64,000 nt of DNA. It comes from Microbacterium oxydans. GTDB taxonomy: Bacteria; Actinomycetota; Actinomycetes; Actinomycetales; Microbacteriaceae. The translations under genes were made by a program, and so were the position numbers. Positions 46,227 through 54,490 of this stretch are shown piece after piece. Within the stretch, counting starts at the first letter, position 1. The number at the start of each line of letters is the position of its first letter. The stretch lies in NCBI RefSeq assembly GCF_900095745.1, contig NZ_FMIR01000019.1, positions 372,001 through 436,000 of the forward strand, written 5' to 3'. The notes below the pieces were generated by a model. That model saw only the letters and a program-made list of their open reading frames with translations, was not told where the DNA came from and did no database searches.

Positions 46227-47777
46227 ATGTCTGTTCCCATCTCGCGCGGGCACAACCCGCTGCGTGACCCCGATGACCGCCGTCTCAACCGGATCGCGGG
46301 GCCCAGCGCCCTCGTGATCTTCGGCGTCACCGGAGACCTGTCGCGCAAGAAGCTGATGCCCGCGGTCTACGACCTCGCCAACCGCGGTCTGCTCCCGCCG
46401 GGGTTCGCCCTCGTCGGGTTCGCCCGCCGCGACTGGGAGGACCAGGACTTCGCCCAGGTCGTCTACGACGCGGTCAAGGAGCACGCCCGCACCCCGTTCC
46501 GCGAGGAGACGTGGACGCAGCTGCTCCAGGGCATCCGGTTCGTCTCCGGCGAGTTCGACAACCCCGACTCTTTCCGCAAGCTCCGCGAGACCATCGAGAA
46601 GCTCGACGTGGAACGCGGCACGATGGGCAACCACGCGTTCTACCTGTCGATCCCGCCGAAGGACTTCCCGCTCGTCGCGAAGCAGCTGAAGGATTCGGGT
46701 CTCGTCGGCGAGAACAGCGATGATGACGAGCGCTGGCGCCGCGTCGTGATCGAGAAGCCGTTCGGGCACGACCTCGAATCCGCCCGTGCGCTCAACGCGG
46801 CGCTCGAGGTCGCGTTCCCCGCGGACTCGATCTTCCGCATCGACCACTACCTCGGCAAGGAGACGGTCCAGAACATCCTGGCGCTGCGCTTCGCGAACGA
46901 GCTGTACGAGCCGATCTGGAACCGCAACTACGTCGACCATGTGCAGATCACGATGGCCGAGGACATCGGCGTCGGCGGTCGAGCCGGGTATTACGACGGT
47001 ATCGGCGCCGCGCGCGACGTGATCCAGAACCACCTGCTGCAGCTTCTCGCGCTCACCGCCATGGAGGAGCCCATCAGCCTCTCGGCGGAGCACCTGCGTG
47101 CCGAGAAGGAGAAGGTGCTCGCCGCGGTGCACGTGCCGGACGACCTCTCCCTCGCCACGGCTCGCGGCCAGTACGCGGGCGGGTGGCAGGGCGGCGACAA
47201 GGTCACCGGCTTCCTGGATGAGGAGGGCATGAACCCCGACTCCACCACCGAGACGTATGCGGCCATCAAGCTCGAGATCGACACCCGTCGCTGGGCCGAC
47301 GTGCCGTTCTACCTGCGGACCGGCAAGCGTCTCGGACGCCGTGTGACCGAGATCGCCGTGGTCTTCAAGCGGGCCCCACAGCACCTGTTCGGGCGTGGCA
47401 ACGCCTCGGAGCTCGGGCAGAACGCGCTCGTCATCCGTGTGCAGCCCGATGAGGGTGTGACGATCCGCTTCGGATCCAAGGTGCCCGGCAGCGGGAGCAA
47501 CGTGCGCGACGTCACGATGGACTTCGGCTACGGCCACGCCTTCACCGAGGCGAGCCCCGAGGCCTACGAGCGTCTGATCCTCGACGTCCTCCTGGGCGAC
47601 CCGCCGCTGTTCCCGCGGCACGAGGAGGTCGAGCTCTCCTGGAAGATCCTCGACCCCGTGGAGAAGTACTGGGCGGCCGTCGGCGGTCCGGTGGAGCAGT
47701 ACGCTCCGGGCTCGTGGGGTCCGGCATCCGCCGACGACCTGCTGGCCCGCGACGGACGAGTCTGGAGACGCCCGTGA
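46227..47777 (+). CDS. zwf: Glucose-6-phosphate 1-dehydrogenase
   Basis: Zwf starts the oxidative pentose-phosphate pathway and makes NADPH. The 516-residue enzyme has the nucleotide motif FGVTGDLSRKKL and the active-site signature RIDHYLGKETVQN. An AGGAG ribosome site precedes ATG 46227. The GTGA overlap with opcA indicates coupled production with its effector protein. Confidence 0.97.
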   Translation: MSVPISRGHNPLRDPDDRRLNRIAGPSALVIFGVTGDLSRKKLMPAVYDLANRGLLPPGFALVGFARRDWEDQDFAQVVYDAVKEHARTPFREETWTQLLQGIRFVSGEFDNPDSFRKLRETIEKLDVERGTMGNHAFYLSIPPKDFPLVAKQLKDSGLVGENSDDDERWRRVVIEKPFGHDLESARALNAALEVAFPADSIFRIDHYLGKETVQNILALRFANELYEPIWNRNYVDHVQITMAEDIGVGGRAGYYDGIGAARDVIQNHLLQLLALTAMEEPISLSAEHLRAEKEKVLAAVHVPDDLSLATARGQYAGGWQGGDKVTGFLDEEGMNPDSTTETYAAIKLEIDTRRWADVPFYLRTGKRLGRRVTEIAVVFKRAPQHLFGRGNASELGQNALVIRVQPDEGVTIRFGSKVPGSGSNVRDVTMDFGYGHAFTEASPEAYERLILDVLLGDPPLFPRHEEVELSWKILDPVEKYWAAVGGPVEQYAPGSWGPASADDLLARDGRVWRRP

Positions 47778-48709
47778 TCATCGACCTTCCCGACACGACC
47801 GTCAGTCAGGTCGCCAAGCAGCTCGTCAAGGTGCGCGAAGAGGGCGGCGCCGTCGCCCTCGGCCGTGTGCTCACCCTGGTCATCGCCGCCCGCAACGGTG
47901 TCGCCGAAGCGGCCATCGATGCGGCCAACGACGCATCGCGTGAACACCCCATGCGCGTCATCGTCATCACCACGGGCGACGGCGATTCCCGCCTCGATGC
48001 CCAGATCCGCGTGGGCGGCGACGCCGGCGCGAGCGAGGTCGTCGTGCTGCGTGCCTATGGGGACGCCGCGAGCAATGAGGAGAGCCTGATCACCGGTCTC
48101 CTCCTGCCTGACGCTCCCGTGGTCGCCTGGTGGCCGGAGGATGCTCCGACCTCGCCGTCGACGTCACCGCTCGGCCGCATCGCCCAGCGCCGCATCACCG
48201 ATGCCGCCACCTCGCCCGACGTGCGCGATCGGCTCGCGCTGCTCGGACGCACCCACGCCCCCGGAGACACGGACCTCGCCTGGACGCGTCTGACGCACTG
48301 GCGGGAGCAGCTGGCCGCTGTGCTCGATCAGCCGCCGTACGAGCCCATCACGGGTGTCGAGGTGCGCGGTGGGTCGGCTTCTCCGTCGACCGCGCTGCTC
48401 GCCGCCTGGCTGCAGATGGCTCTGGGCGTTCGCGTGCGCTGGTCGTATGAGAACCCCGAGCACTGGCAGGAGGGCATCAAGTCGGTCCGTCTGACCCGCG
48501 CCTCCGGCGACATCCTGCTCGAGCGGCCCTCGCCCGGCATCGCCATCCTCACGCAGCCGGATCAGCCGAACCACGACCTCCACCTACCGCGCCGCACGCT
48601 CCGCGAATGCCTCGCGGAGGAGCTGCGCAGGCTCGACCCCGATGTCCTGTACGGTCGAGTCATCACCGAGGGCTGGGAGAAACTGGGTCCGCCCGAGACT
48701 GGAGAGTGA
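47774..48709 (+). CDS. opcA: Glucose-6-phosphate dehydrogenase assembly/effector protein OpcA
   Basis: OpcA is needed for full activity or redox regulation of Zwf in cyanobacteria and actinobacteria. The 311-residue protein begins with IIDLPDTTVSQVAKQL and has the LPDAPVVAWWPEDAP segment of the family. The GTG at 47774 overlaps the zwf stop. Its place between zwf and pgl is the standard actinobacterial order. Confidence 0.94.
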   Translation: MIIDLPDTTVSQVAKQLVKVREEGGAVALGRVLTLVIAARNGVAEAAIDAANDASREHPMRVIVITTGDGDSRLDAQIRVGGDAGASEVVVLRAYGDAASNEESLITGLLLPDAPVVAWWPEDAPTSPSTSPLGRIAQRRITDAATSPDVRDRLALLGRTHAPGDTDLAWTRLTHWREQLAAVLDQPPYEPITGVEVRGGSASPSTALLAAWLQMALGVRVRWSYENPEHWQEGIKSVRLTRASGDILLERPSPGIAILTQPDQPNHDLHLPRRTLRECLAEELRRLDPDVLYGRVITEGWEKLGPPETGE

Positions 48710-48714
48710 CGTCG

Positions 48715-49494
48715 ATGCCGGTATCGTCCGCAGAGAAGCGGGTCGTGGTGGAATCCACCCCCGCCGCCCTCGCCGCCCGAGTAGCAGACCGTTTCCTCAC
48801 GCGTGTTCGCGCGCGCACACGGAACGGTCGAGTCGCCCACATCGCCCTCACGGGAGGTTCGATGGGTGGTGCCGTGCTGCGCGTAGCGGCGGACGATCCG
48901 CGGTCGGCCGCGATCGACTGGTCGCTCGTGCACTTCTGGTGGGGTGACGAGAGGTTCGTCCCGCGAGACGACGCGGACAGGAACTCCCTGCAGTCGCGCG
49001 AGGCGCTCCTCGACCACATTCCCGTGCCCGCCGAGAACGTGCACGAGGTGGCAGGGCCGGAGACCGGGCTCACGCTCGACGAGTCGGCCGCGGCATATGC
49101 CGCCGAACTCGCCCGTTTCGGCACCGACGAGCACCCGTGGCCGTCGTTCGCCGTCTGCTTCCTGGGCGTCGGCCCGGACGGACACATCGCCTCGCTGTTC
49201 CCGGATCGGGAGGAAGTCACGGTCACCGACGCCGCTGCGCTCCCCGTCCGCGATTCTCCGAAACCCCCGCCCGAGCGCGTCACGCTCACGCGCCCGGTGC
49301 TCAACTCATCGAAGCGGGTGTGGCTCGTGCTCACCGGCGCCGACAAGGCCTCGGCACTCGGACTCGCCCTCGCCGGTGCGAGCTACACGAGCGTGCCGGC
49401 TGCCGGCGCCAAGGGGCGCAAGCGCACCGTGTTCTTCGTGGATGAGGCCGCCGCCTCCGAGGTCTCACCCGACCTCATCGATCAGGCGTACTGA
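48715..49494 (+). CDS. pgl: 6-phosphogluconolactonase
   Basis: Pgl hydrolyses the lactone made by Zwf. The 259-residue enzyme has ALTGGSMGGAVL near the N-terminus, HFWWGDERFVPRDDADRNS and the C-terminal LGVGPDGHIASLFPD. ATG 48715 is chosen because GGAGAG lies eight bases upstream; the GTG at 48706 overlaps the opcA stop. It is the last gene of the operon; gnd is not in the window. Confidence 0.95.
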   Translation: MPVSSAEKRVVVESTPAALAARVADRFLTRVRARTRNGRVAHIALTGGSMGGAVLRVAADDPRSAAIDWSLVHFWWGDERFVPRDDADRNSLQSREALLDHIPVPAENVHEVAGPETGLTLDESAAAYAAELARFGTDEHPWPSFAVCFLGVGPDGHIASLFPDREEVTVTDAAALPVRDSPKPPPERVTLTRPVLNSSKRVWLVLTGADKASALGLALAGASYTSVPAAGAKGRKRTVFFVDEAAASEVSPDLIDQAY

Positions 49495-49527
49495 CCGTCG
49501 CGTCGCTCCCGGTCCTCGTTCGGGCGG

Positions 49528-50640
49528 CTACGGCTGCTCGGGGGGACCGGAGCGGCCCGGCGGCAGGTCGCCGTCGTCCGGGCTCTCCGGGCGATCGGGA
49601 GTGTCGACGCCCGCGGCCCGCGAGGTCGAGGGGTCGCCGGAAGCTCCCTGACTCTGCGCGGCGGGCGTGCTCCCGCGCTCGATTCCCAGCTCCTGGCTGT
49701 CGCTGAGCACCTGCGGGTGGTAGCGGGCGAGGCCCACCACTCCCCACACGGCGATGGCTCCCGCGATCGCGAAGATCACCATGACCCATGGCGGTGCAGC
49801 TGCGGCCTCGCCGAGAACGACCATGCCGATCACGACGGCCACCAGCGGATCGACGACGGTGAGACCGGCGATCACCAGGTCGGGCGGGCCCGAACTGTAG
49901 GCGGTCTGCACAAAGTAACCGCCGACCGCGGCCGCGGCGAGCAGGGCGAAGACACAGATCGCGGTGATCCACTCGAACTGACCGGCCTCGATGCGCTTGA
50001 TGACGACCTTGGCGAGGGTGGCGACGAAGCCGTAGAGCACGCCGGCGCCGACCACGTAGAACAGCGCGCGCATGCGGTGACGGAGTATCAGCCAGCAGGC
50101 ACCGAGGATGATGATGACCACCAGCAGGAGGGCCAGGATCACGAAGAGCTCGCGATCGGTCACCTCCTGCTCGGTCGCGTAGATCGCGGCGAAGAAGACG
50201 AAGAGGAAGATGCCTCCGACGCAGCAGGCTATGGCTGTGAGCGACTGTCTCGTCGGACTGTGACCGGAGACCCTCGCATTCAGCAGCGTCGTGATGACGA
50301 GTGCGATCGCTCCCAGTGGCTGGACCACGATCAGCGGCGCTCGGACGAGGGCCGCGAGCTGACAGATGACCGCGAGCCCGAGCATGAGCGTTCCGACCAG
50401 CCAGGACGGCCGAGTCAACAGCCGCTTGATCTGGTTGAGGCTGAGTCCCGACGCCCCATCAGCGCCGCTGAGACGCTCGACCTTCTCGACGCCGCGATGC
50501 TGGTACTGCGCGCCGAGCGACATGAACACCGCTCCGGCGAGGGCGAGAGGGATCCCCAGGAGGATTCCGGGGTCCTGGAAGGCTCCGACGAGCTGATCGC
50601 CGACCTGTTCGGCCCCGTTCATCCACACCCCAGCAGTCAC
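49528..50640 (-). CDS. DMT/NIPA-like integral membrane protein
   Basis: This 370-residue protein has about nine hydrophobic helices and a Pro/Ser/Gly-rich C-terminal tail of about 60 residues. The repeat pattern with VRAPLIVVQPLGAIALV and GLTVVDPLVAVVIGMVVLGE places it in the DMT superfamily near the NIPA-type group. Substrate is unknown; a magnesium role should not be assumed. The GTG start at 50640 has a leaderless-type -10, back to back with that of def. Confidence 0.8.
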   Translation of the reverse strand: MTAGVWMNGAEQVGDQLVGAFQDPGILLGIPLALAGAVFMSLGAQYQHRGVEKVERLSGADGASGLSLNQIKRLLTRPSWLVGTLMLGLAVICQLAALVRAPLIVVQPLGAIALVITTLLNARVSGHSPTRQSLTAIACCVGGIFLFVFFAAIYATEQEVTDRELFVILALLLVVIIILGACWLILRHRMRALFYVVGAGVLYGFVATLAKVVIKRIEAGQFEWITAICVFALLAAAAVGGYFVQTAYSSGPPDLVIAGLTVVDPLVAVVIGMVVLGEAAAAPPWVMVIFAIAGAIAVWGVVGLARYHPQVLSDSQELGIERGSTPAAQSQGASGDPSTSRAAGVDTPDRPESPDDGDLPPGRSGPPEQP

Positions 50641-50646
50641 GGTACG

Positions 50647-50652
50647 AGCCTA
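50647..50652 (-). promoter_or_regulatory. -10 element for the DMT-like gene
   Basis: TAGGCT on the minus strand ends six bases before GTG 50640. Confidence 0.5.
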
Positions 50653-50671
50653 CCGGGCGAGCGCCGCCGAC

Positions 50672-50677
50672 TAGGGT
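50672..50677 (+). promoter_or_regulatory. -10 element for def
   Basis: TAGGGT ends six bases before GTG 50684. Only 19 bp separate it from the opposing -10. Confidence 0.5.
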
Positions 50678-50683
50678 TGTGAC

Positions 50684-51250
50684 GTGGCTGTACTTCCGAT
50701 TCGCATCATGGGCGACCCCGTCCTGCACTCCCCCGCATCCCCCGTCGACGAGATCACCGACGACATCCGCACGCTCGTCGCCGACATGTTCGAGACGATG
50801 GACACCGCGCCGGGCGTCGGGCTGGCCGCCCCGCAGGTCGGCGTCCCCCTGCGCATCTACACCTACGCCTACGTGGACGACGACGATCAGCCGTGGCGCG
50901 GCGTGCTCATCAACCCCGAGCTCTGGATGGTGCCGTTCGAACCGGGCGACCCCGACCCCGACCTCGAATCCGAGGGCTGCCTCTCCTTCCCCGGCGAACG
51001 ATTCCCGCTGCGTCGCTCGGAGCGGGTCCACGTGACCGCGACCGATCTGGAAGGTCGACCGGTCACGATCGACGTCGACGGATGGCGCGCCCGGATCATG
51101 CAGCACGAGTTCGATCACCTCGACGGCATCCTCTATGTGGATCGTCTCTCGGACGGCGACTGGAAGACGGTGCAGAAGATCGCCCGTAAGCGCGGCTGGG
51201 GGCGTCCGGGGGCGAGCTGGATGCCCGGCGTGGACGACCTCGAGGGCTGA
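50684..51250 (+). CDS. def: Peptide deformylase
   Basis: Def removes the formyl group from new proteins. The 188-residue metalloenzyme shows all three motifs: GVGLAAPQVG, EGCLSFPG (metal Cys) and HEFDHLDG (metal His pair and catalytic Glu). Length is typical. The GTG start is supported by the leaderless promoter. A lipoprotein gene follows 51 bases later. Confidence 0.96.
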   Translation: MAVLPIRIMGDPVLHSPASPVDEITDDIRTLVADMFETMDTAPGVGLAAPQVGVPLRIYTYAYVDDDDQPWRGVLINPELWMVPFEPGDPDPDLESEGCLSFPGERFPLRRSERVHVTATDLEGRPVTIDVDGWRARIMQHEFDHLDGILYVDRLSDGDWKTVQKIARKRGWGRPGASWMPGVDDLEG

Positions 51251-51301
51251 GCCGCAGCACAAGCGGACATCGTGTCCCCGAAGGCACGAAGGAAGACCAA
51301 C

Positions 51302-51790
51302 ATGAAGCCGTACGAACGGACCCCGCTGCTCTTCGCCGCGTGTGCCCTGACAGTCGCGGTCGCCCTGACCGGCTGCGGAACCGCCGACCCCTCCCCGGAA
51401 CGCAGCGCGACGGGCGACGGCGCCGGTGTCGCGAAGAGCGAGACTCCCGCTGTGGCTGTCGGCGACTGTCGCCTCGAAGCCACCAGCGGCCTTCCCGAAG
51501 ACGCGGAAGTCGTCCCCTGCGCCGAACCCCACGACGAAGAGGTCTTCCACGAGATCGAGATGCCCGGCGGCGCCTTCTCGCAGAAAGCGATCGAAGCCGC
51601 CACCCTCGACTGCATCGGGGATCCGTTCACGGACTTCGTCGGGGTACCGCGGCAGGAATCCGCGCTCGGCGTGTATCTCATCCCCCCGACGGAGGAGACA
51701 TGGGACCAGCCCGGCGGGCGCGTCGTCTACTGCGTGCTGGTCGACCCAGCGGGGCAGACCGAGGGAACGCTCGAAGGCGCCGCGCGCTGA
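51302..51790 (+). CDS. Septum-formation-domain lipoprotein
   Basis: This 162-residue exported lipoprotein has a short basic start, a hydrophobic stretch and the lipobox LTGC (about residue 24). The mature part has the VGDC ... PCAEPHDEEVFHEIE ... LDCIG ... VVYCVLV pattern of the actinobacterial septum-formation family, with four cysteines likely forming two disulfides. ATG 51302 has a GAAGGAAGA ribosome region. The link to division is only by family name. Confidence 0.82.
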   Translation: MKPYERTPLLFAACALTVAVALTGCGTADPSPERSATGDGAGVAKSETPAVAVGDCRLEATSGLPEDAEVVPCAEPHDEEVFHEIEMPGGAFSQKAIEAATLDCIGDPFTDFVGVPRQESALGVYLIPPTEETWDQPGGRVVYCVLVDPAGQTEGTLEGAAR

Positions 51791-51813
51791 CCACACAGCC
51801 TCACCGGTGGCTC

Positions 51814-53232
51814 TCAGCCGTCCGATGCGCGCAGCGCGAGCCACGCGGCGACACGATCATCCGGGTCCGCCAACGACAGCCCAATCAGATCCTCGATCCG
51901 CCGGATGCGTGCCGTCAGGGTCTGTCGGTGGATCTGCAGGCGGCTGGCGCTCTCGCCCCACGCACTGTTGGTGGCGAGGAAGACCCGCAGCGTCTCGATG
52001 AGTTCGGTTCCTTGATCCCCCGAACGGAGCGGATCGAGCAGTCGGCCGATCCGCTGCGCCTGCTCCGGGGCGAGTTGCTCAAGCACGAAGGAAACAGTCG
52101 GAATCGCGGCGTAGCTCACCACGCGTTCACCACTGGTACGGGCCGCCTCGCACGCCTGACGCGCCTCATCGACACTTCGCGCCAGCTCATCCGTGCCGGC
52201 CGACCGCCCGAGACCGAGGTAGAGCGTCGATGCGAAAGCACGGACCCTGTGCGCGATCTCCTCCGCGTGCTCCTCGCGCAGGAGCCCATGGATGAAACCG
52301 CGCTGAGACGTGAAAACGTGCTCGGCACCCAGCTCGTCGAGCCAGAGCGCGAGCAGATGCTCGACATCGACGCCGCTCGTGCGCGATGCCAGAGCAAATC
52401 CCACCAGCGTCCGTTCGTGCACGCCCCAGCGACGGAGCAGACGCATGGCTCCGTCGCCGCCCTCGAGAACCGTTTCGAGCATCATCGATCGGCCGAGACG
52501 CTCGAGATGACTGCTGTCGCGCGTTCTCATGAGGAGGTCGAGCAGCGCCGCGGCCTGCGAGCTGAGCTCTCTCCCTCGACCGGAGCTGTCGTTTCGCGGA
52601 GCGGTGACGAGTCGTGCGCTGATGTCCTGCCCCGGCCCCACCGGATGGACCTGCAGGGCGCGGTGACGCACACGGACCGGGCGGCCGGTCGCGACCGCCA
52701 TCGCGTCGTCGATGTGCAGGCTTCCCGCTCCCGCCGTCGTGATCACCTCGCCATGCCGGTCGAGGAGCACGGCCCACCCGTCGATCCGGTGTGCGAGTTC
52801 GGCGATGACGCCCGTGATCCCGCTGCGTCGAGCCGCGAGCGTGAGAACCCGCATCGCCGAGGTGATCGCTCTCGCCTCCGCGGCCTGGTCAACGGCGAGG
52901 AGGGCCGTGAGCCGAGGCATGAGCAGTTCCTGCGATGTACGTGCACCAACGATCGCGGTGATCCGCGCTGCGGAGAGCACCTGACGCAGAGGAGGTGTGT
53001 CGGCGCTCGTGACGAGCACGACCTCCCTCAGGAGTGCGGCTCGCTCCGGATCGTCGATGAGCGCGAGGATCGGCTGCTCATCTGTCGTCACGAGTGTCGC
53101 GAAGAGTCGATCGGTCGGGACGCCGAACGAATCGATCCTGACGACCGAATTCACGTGCCGGGCGCTCGGGACCTCGCCCTGCAGCAGTTCGCCGTCGAGG
53201 TACCGCGCTACGGAGACGACATCACGAACCAT
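51814..53232 (-). CDS. PucR-family transcriptional regulator
   Basis: This 472-residue regulator has a C-terminal PucR helix-turn-helix (WGESASRLQIHRQTLTARIRRI, about residues 425-450). The middle part resembles the GGDEF-like CdaR region, and the N-terminal part is unassigned. It is divergent from an alcohol dehydrogenase and an APC permease and probably controls them. The start at 53232 is fixed by the leaderless -10. The inducer is unknown. Confidence 0.87.
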   Translation of the reverse strand: MVRDVVSVARYLDGELLQGEVPSARHVNSVVRIDSFGVPTDRLFATLVTTDEQPILALIDDPERAALLREVVLVTSADTPPLRQVLSAARITAIVGARTSQELLMPRLTALLAVDQAAEARAITSAMRVLTLAARRSGITGVIAELAHRIDGWAVLLDRHGEVITTAGAGSLHIDDAMAVATGRPVRVRHRALQVHPVGPGQDISARLVTAPRNDSSGRGRELSSQAAALLDLLMRTRDSSHLERLGRSMMLETVLEGGDGAMRLLRRWGVHERTLVGFALASRTSGVDVEHLLALWLDELGAEHVFTSQRGFIHGLLREEHAEEIAHRVRAFASTLYLGLGRSAGTDELARSVDEARQACEAARTSGERVVSYAAIPTVSFVLEQLAPEQAQRIGRLLDPLRSGDQGTELIETLRVFLATNSAWGESASRLQIHRQTLTARIRRIEDLIGLSLADPDDRVAAWLALRASDG

Positions 53233-53238
53233 GTCTCG

Positions 53239-53244
53239 ATCATA
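53239..53244 (-). promoter_or_regulatory. -10 element for the PucR gene
   Basis: TATGAT on the minus strand ends six bases before ATG 53232. Confidence 0.55.
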
Positions 53245-53246
53245 CG

Positions 53247-53281
53247 AAATGTCGAGTGCAGGCCACGCCTTTCACACATTT
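53247..53281. promoter_or_regulatory. Short inverted repeat in the PucR-ADH gap
   Basis: AAATGT at 53247-53252 and ACATTT at 53276-53281 are inverted copies with a 23-bp spacer in the 116-bp divergent gap. Position suits an autoregulatory PucR site; support is weak because the arms are short. Confidence 0.3.
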
Positions 53282-53348
53282 GTCGGATGCTCTGACCGGG
53301 CGCGCTCTCCTAGCATCGTGCGCATCCCCTCTCCACCCGAAGGATGTC

Positions 53349-54446
53349 ATGAAAGCTGTTGTCTTCCGCGATCCGCAGTCTCCGATCGAGTTCGTCGACG
53401 TCGACCTCGCACCCCCGCGCGCCGGCGAGGTCCGCGTGCGAATCGCCGCCGCCGGCGTGTGCCACTCCGACCTGCACGTCAAGCGTGGTGAGTGGGACGC
53501 CGCCGCTCCCCTGGTCATGGGCCACGAAGGATCCGGCGTCGTCACCGAACTCGGCGAAGGCGTCACGACACTCGCCGTAGGCGATCACGTCGTGCTGAGC
53601 TGGGTGCCGCCGTGCGGCGAGTGTCGATACTGCCGCGCCGGGCACGAGGCTCGCTGCCAGAAGGTCGCGACCGTGGTCGCACCGCTCGGTGTGCTGTTCG
53701 ACGGGACCTCGCGTCTCAGCCGCGACGGCGAGCCGCTGCACCACTATCTCGGTGTCTCCTCCTTCGCCGAGGAGGTCGTGGTCCCGGCATCCGGTGCCGT
53801 GAAGGTCCGCGACGACGCACCGCTCGACGTCGTCGCCGTCGTCGGCTGCGCTGTCGCGACGGGGGTCGGCGCCGTACTCAACACCGCCGCCGTCGAGCCT
53901 GGTGCCACCGTCGCGGTCATCGGCTGCGGCGGCGTGGGACTCAACGTGGTCCAAGGAGCACGCCTCGCCGGTGCGGAGCGCATCGTGGCGATCGACGTAC
54001 GCCCCGAGAAGACCCAGCTCGCCCTGCAGTTCGGCGCGACCGACCGCATCGACGCCTCGCAGGGCGATGCCGTCGCACAGCTGCGCGAGCTGATCCCCGA
54101 CGGGGTCGACTACGCCTTCGATGCGATCGGACGCACGATCACGACGGAGCAGTCGATCCAGATGCTCGGACTCGGCGGCGCCGCGGTGATCGTGGGTCTC
54201 CCGCCGACCGGGGCGCGCGCCTCCTTCGAACCCCTCGTCCTCGCCGAAGCCGACCAGCGCATCCTCGGATCGAACTACGGCTCCGTCCGGCCCTCCATCG
54301 ACGTTCCCGCGCTCGTGGACCGCTACATGGATGGGCAGCTCAAGATCGACCCGCTGATCTCCGGACGGCGACCGCTCTCCGAGGCCGCAGCCGCGCTCGA
54401 CGATCTCGAGACCGGTTCGGCACTTCGCACGCTCCTCATCCCCTGA
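53349..54446 (+). CDS. Zinc-dependent alcohol dehydrogenase
   Basis: This 365-residue medium-chain dehydrogenase has the catalytic zinc ligands in AGVCHSDLH and GHEGSGVV. The structural zinc loop CGECRYCRAGHEARC has four cysteines, and the Rossmann motif VIGCGGVGLNVV is followed by an aspartate (AIDVRPEK), which suggests NAD. It resembles class III/mycothiol-type dehydrogenases in length. ATG 53349 (MKAVVFRD) is chosen; the frame to 53256 is not conserved. It is followed by an APC permease gene 44 bases away, so it may oxidise an imported alcohol or amino alcohol. Confidence 0.92.
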   Translation: MKAVVFRDPQSPIEFVDVDLAPPRAGEVRVRIAAAGVCHSDLHVKRGEWDAAAPLVMGHEGSGVVTELGEGVTTLAVGDHVVLSWVPPCGECRYCRAGHEARCQKVATVVAPLGVLFDGTSRLSRDGEPLHHYLGVSSFAEEVVVPASGAVKVRDDAPLDVVAVVGCAVATGVGAVLNTAAVEPGATVAVIGCGGVGLNVVQGARLAGAERIVAIDVRPEKTQLALQFGATDRIDASQGDAVAQLRELIPDGVDYAFDAIGRTITTEQSIQMLGLGGAAVIVGLPPTGARASFEPLVLAEADQRILGSNYGSVRPSIDVPALVDRYMDGQLKIDPLISGRRPLSEAAAALDDLETGSALRTLLIP

Positions 54447-54490
54447 CCGCACACCGCATCCCCACCCTGAAACCCGAATACAGGAGAACC

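Noticed and set aside
44868..47621. A 917-codon open frame on the minus strand
   Set aside because: It lies entirely opposite pgi and zwf, which have clear catalytic motifs. Its predicted protein is repetitive Arg/Val/Asp-rich sequence without domains.
51340..53295. A 651-codon open frame on the plus strand
   Set aside because: It is antisense to the PucR gene and overlaps the lipoprotein gene in another frame.
53492..54490. In-frame extension upstream of the APC permease
   Set aside because: The segment runs out of frame through the alcohol dehydrogenase gene. The permease family N-terminus begins at ATG 54491 with a ribosome site.
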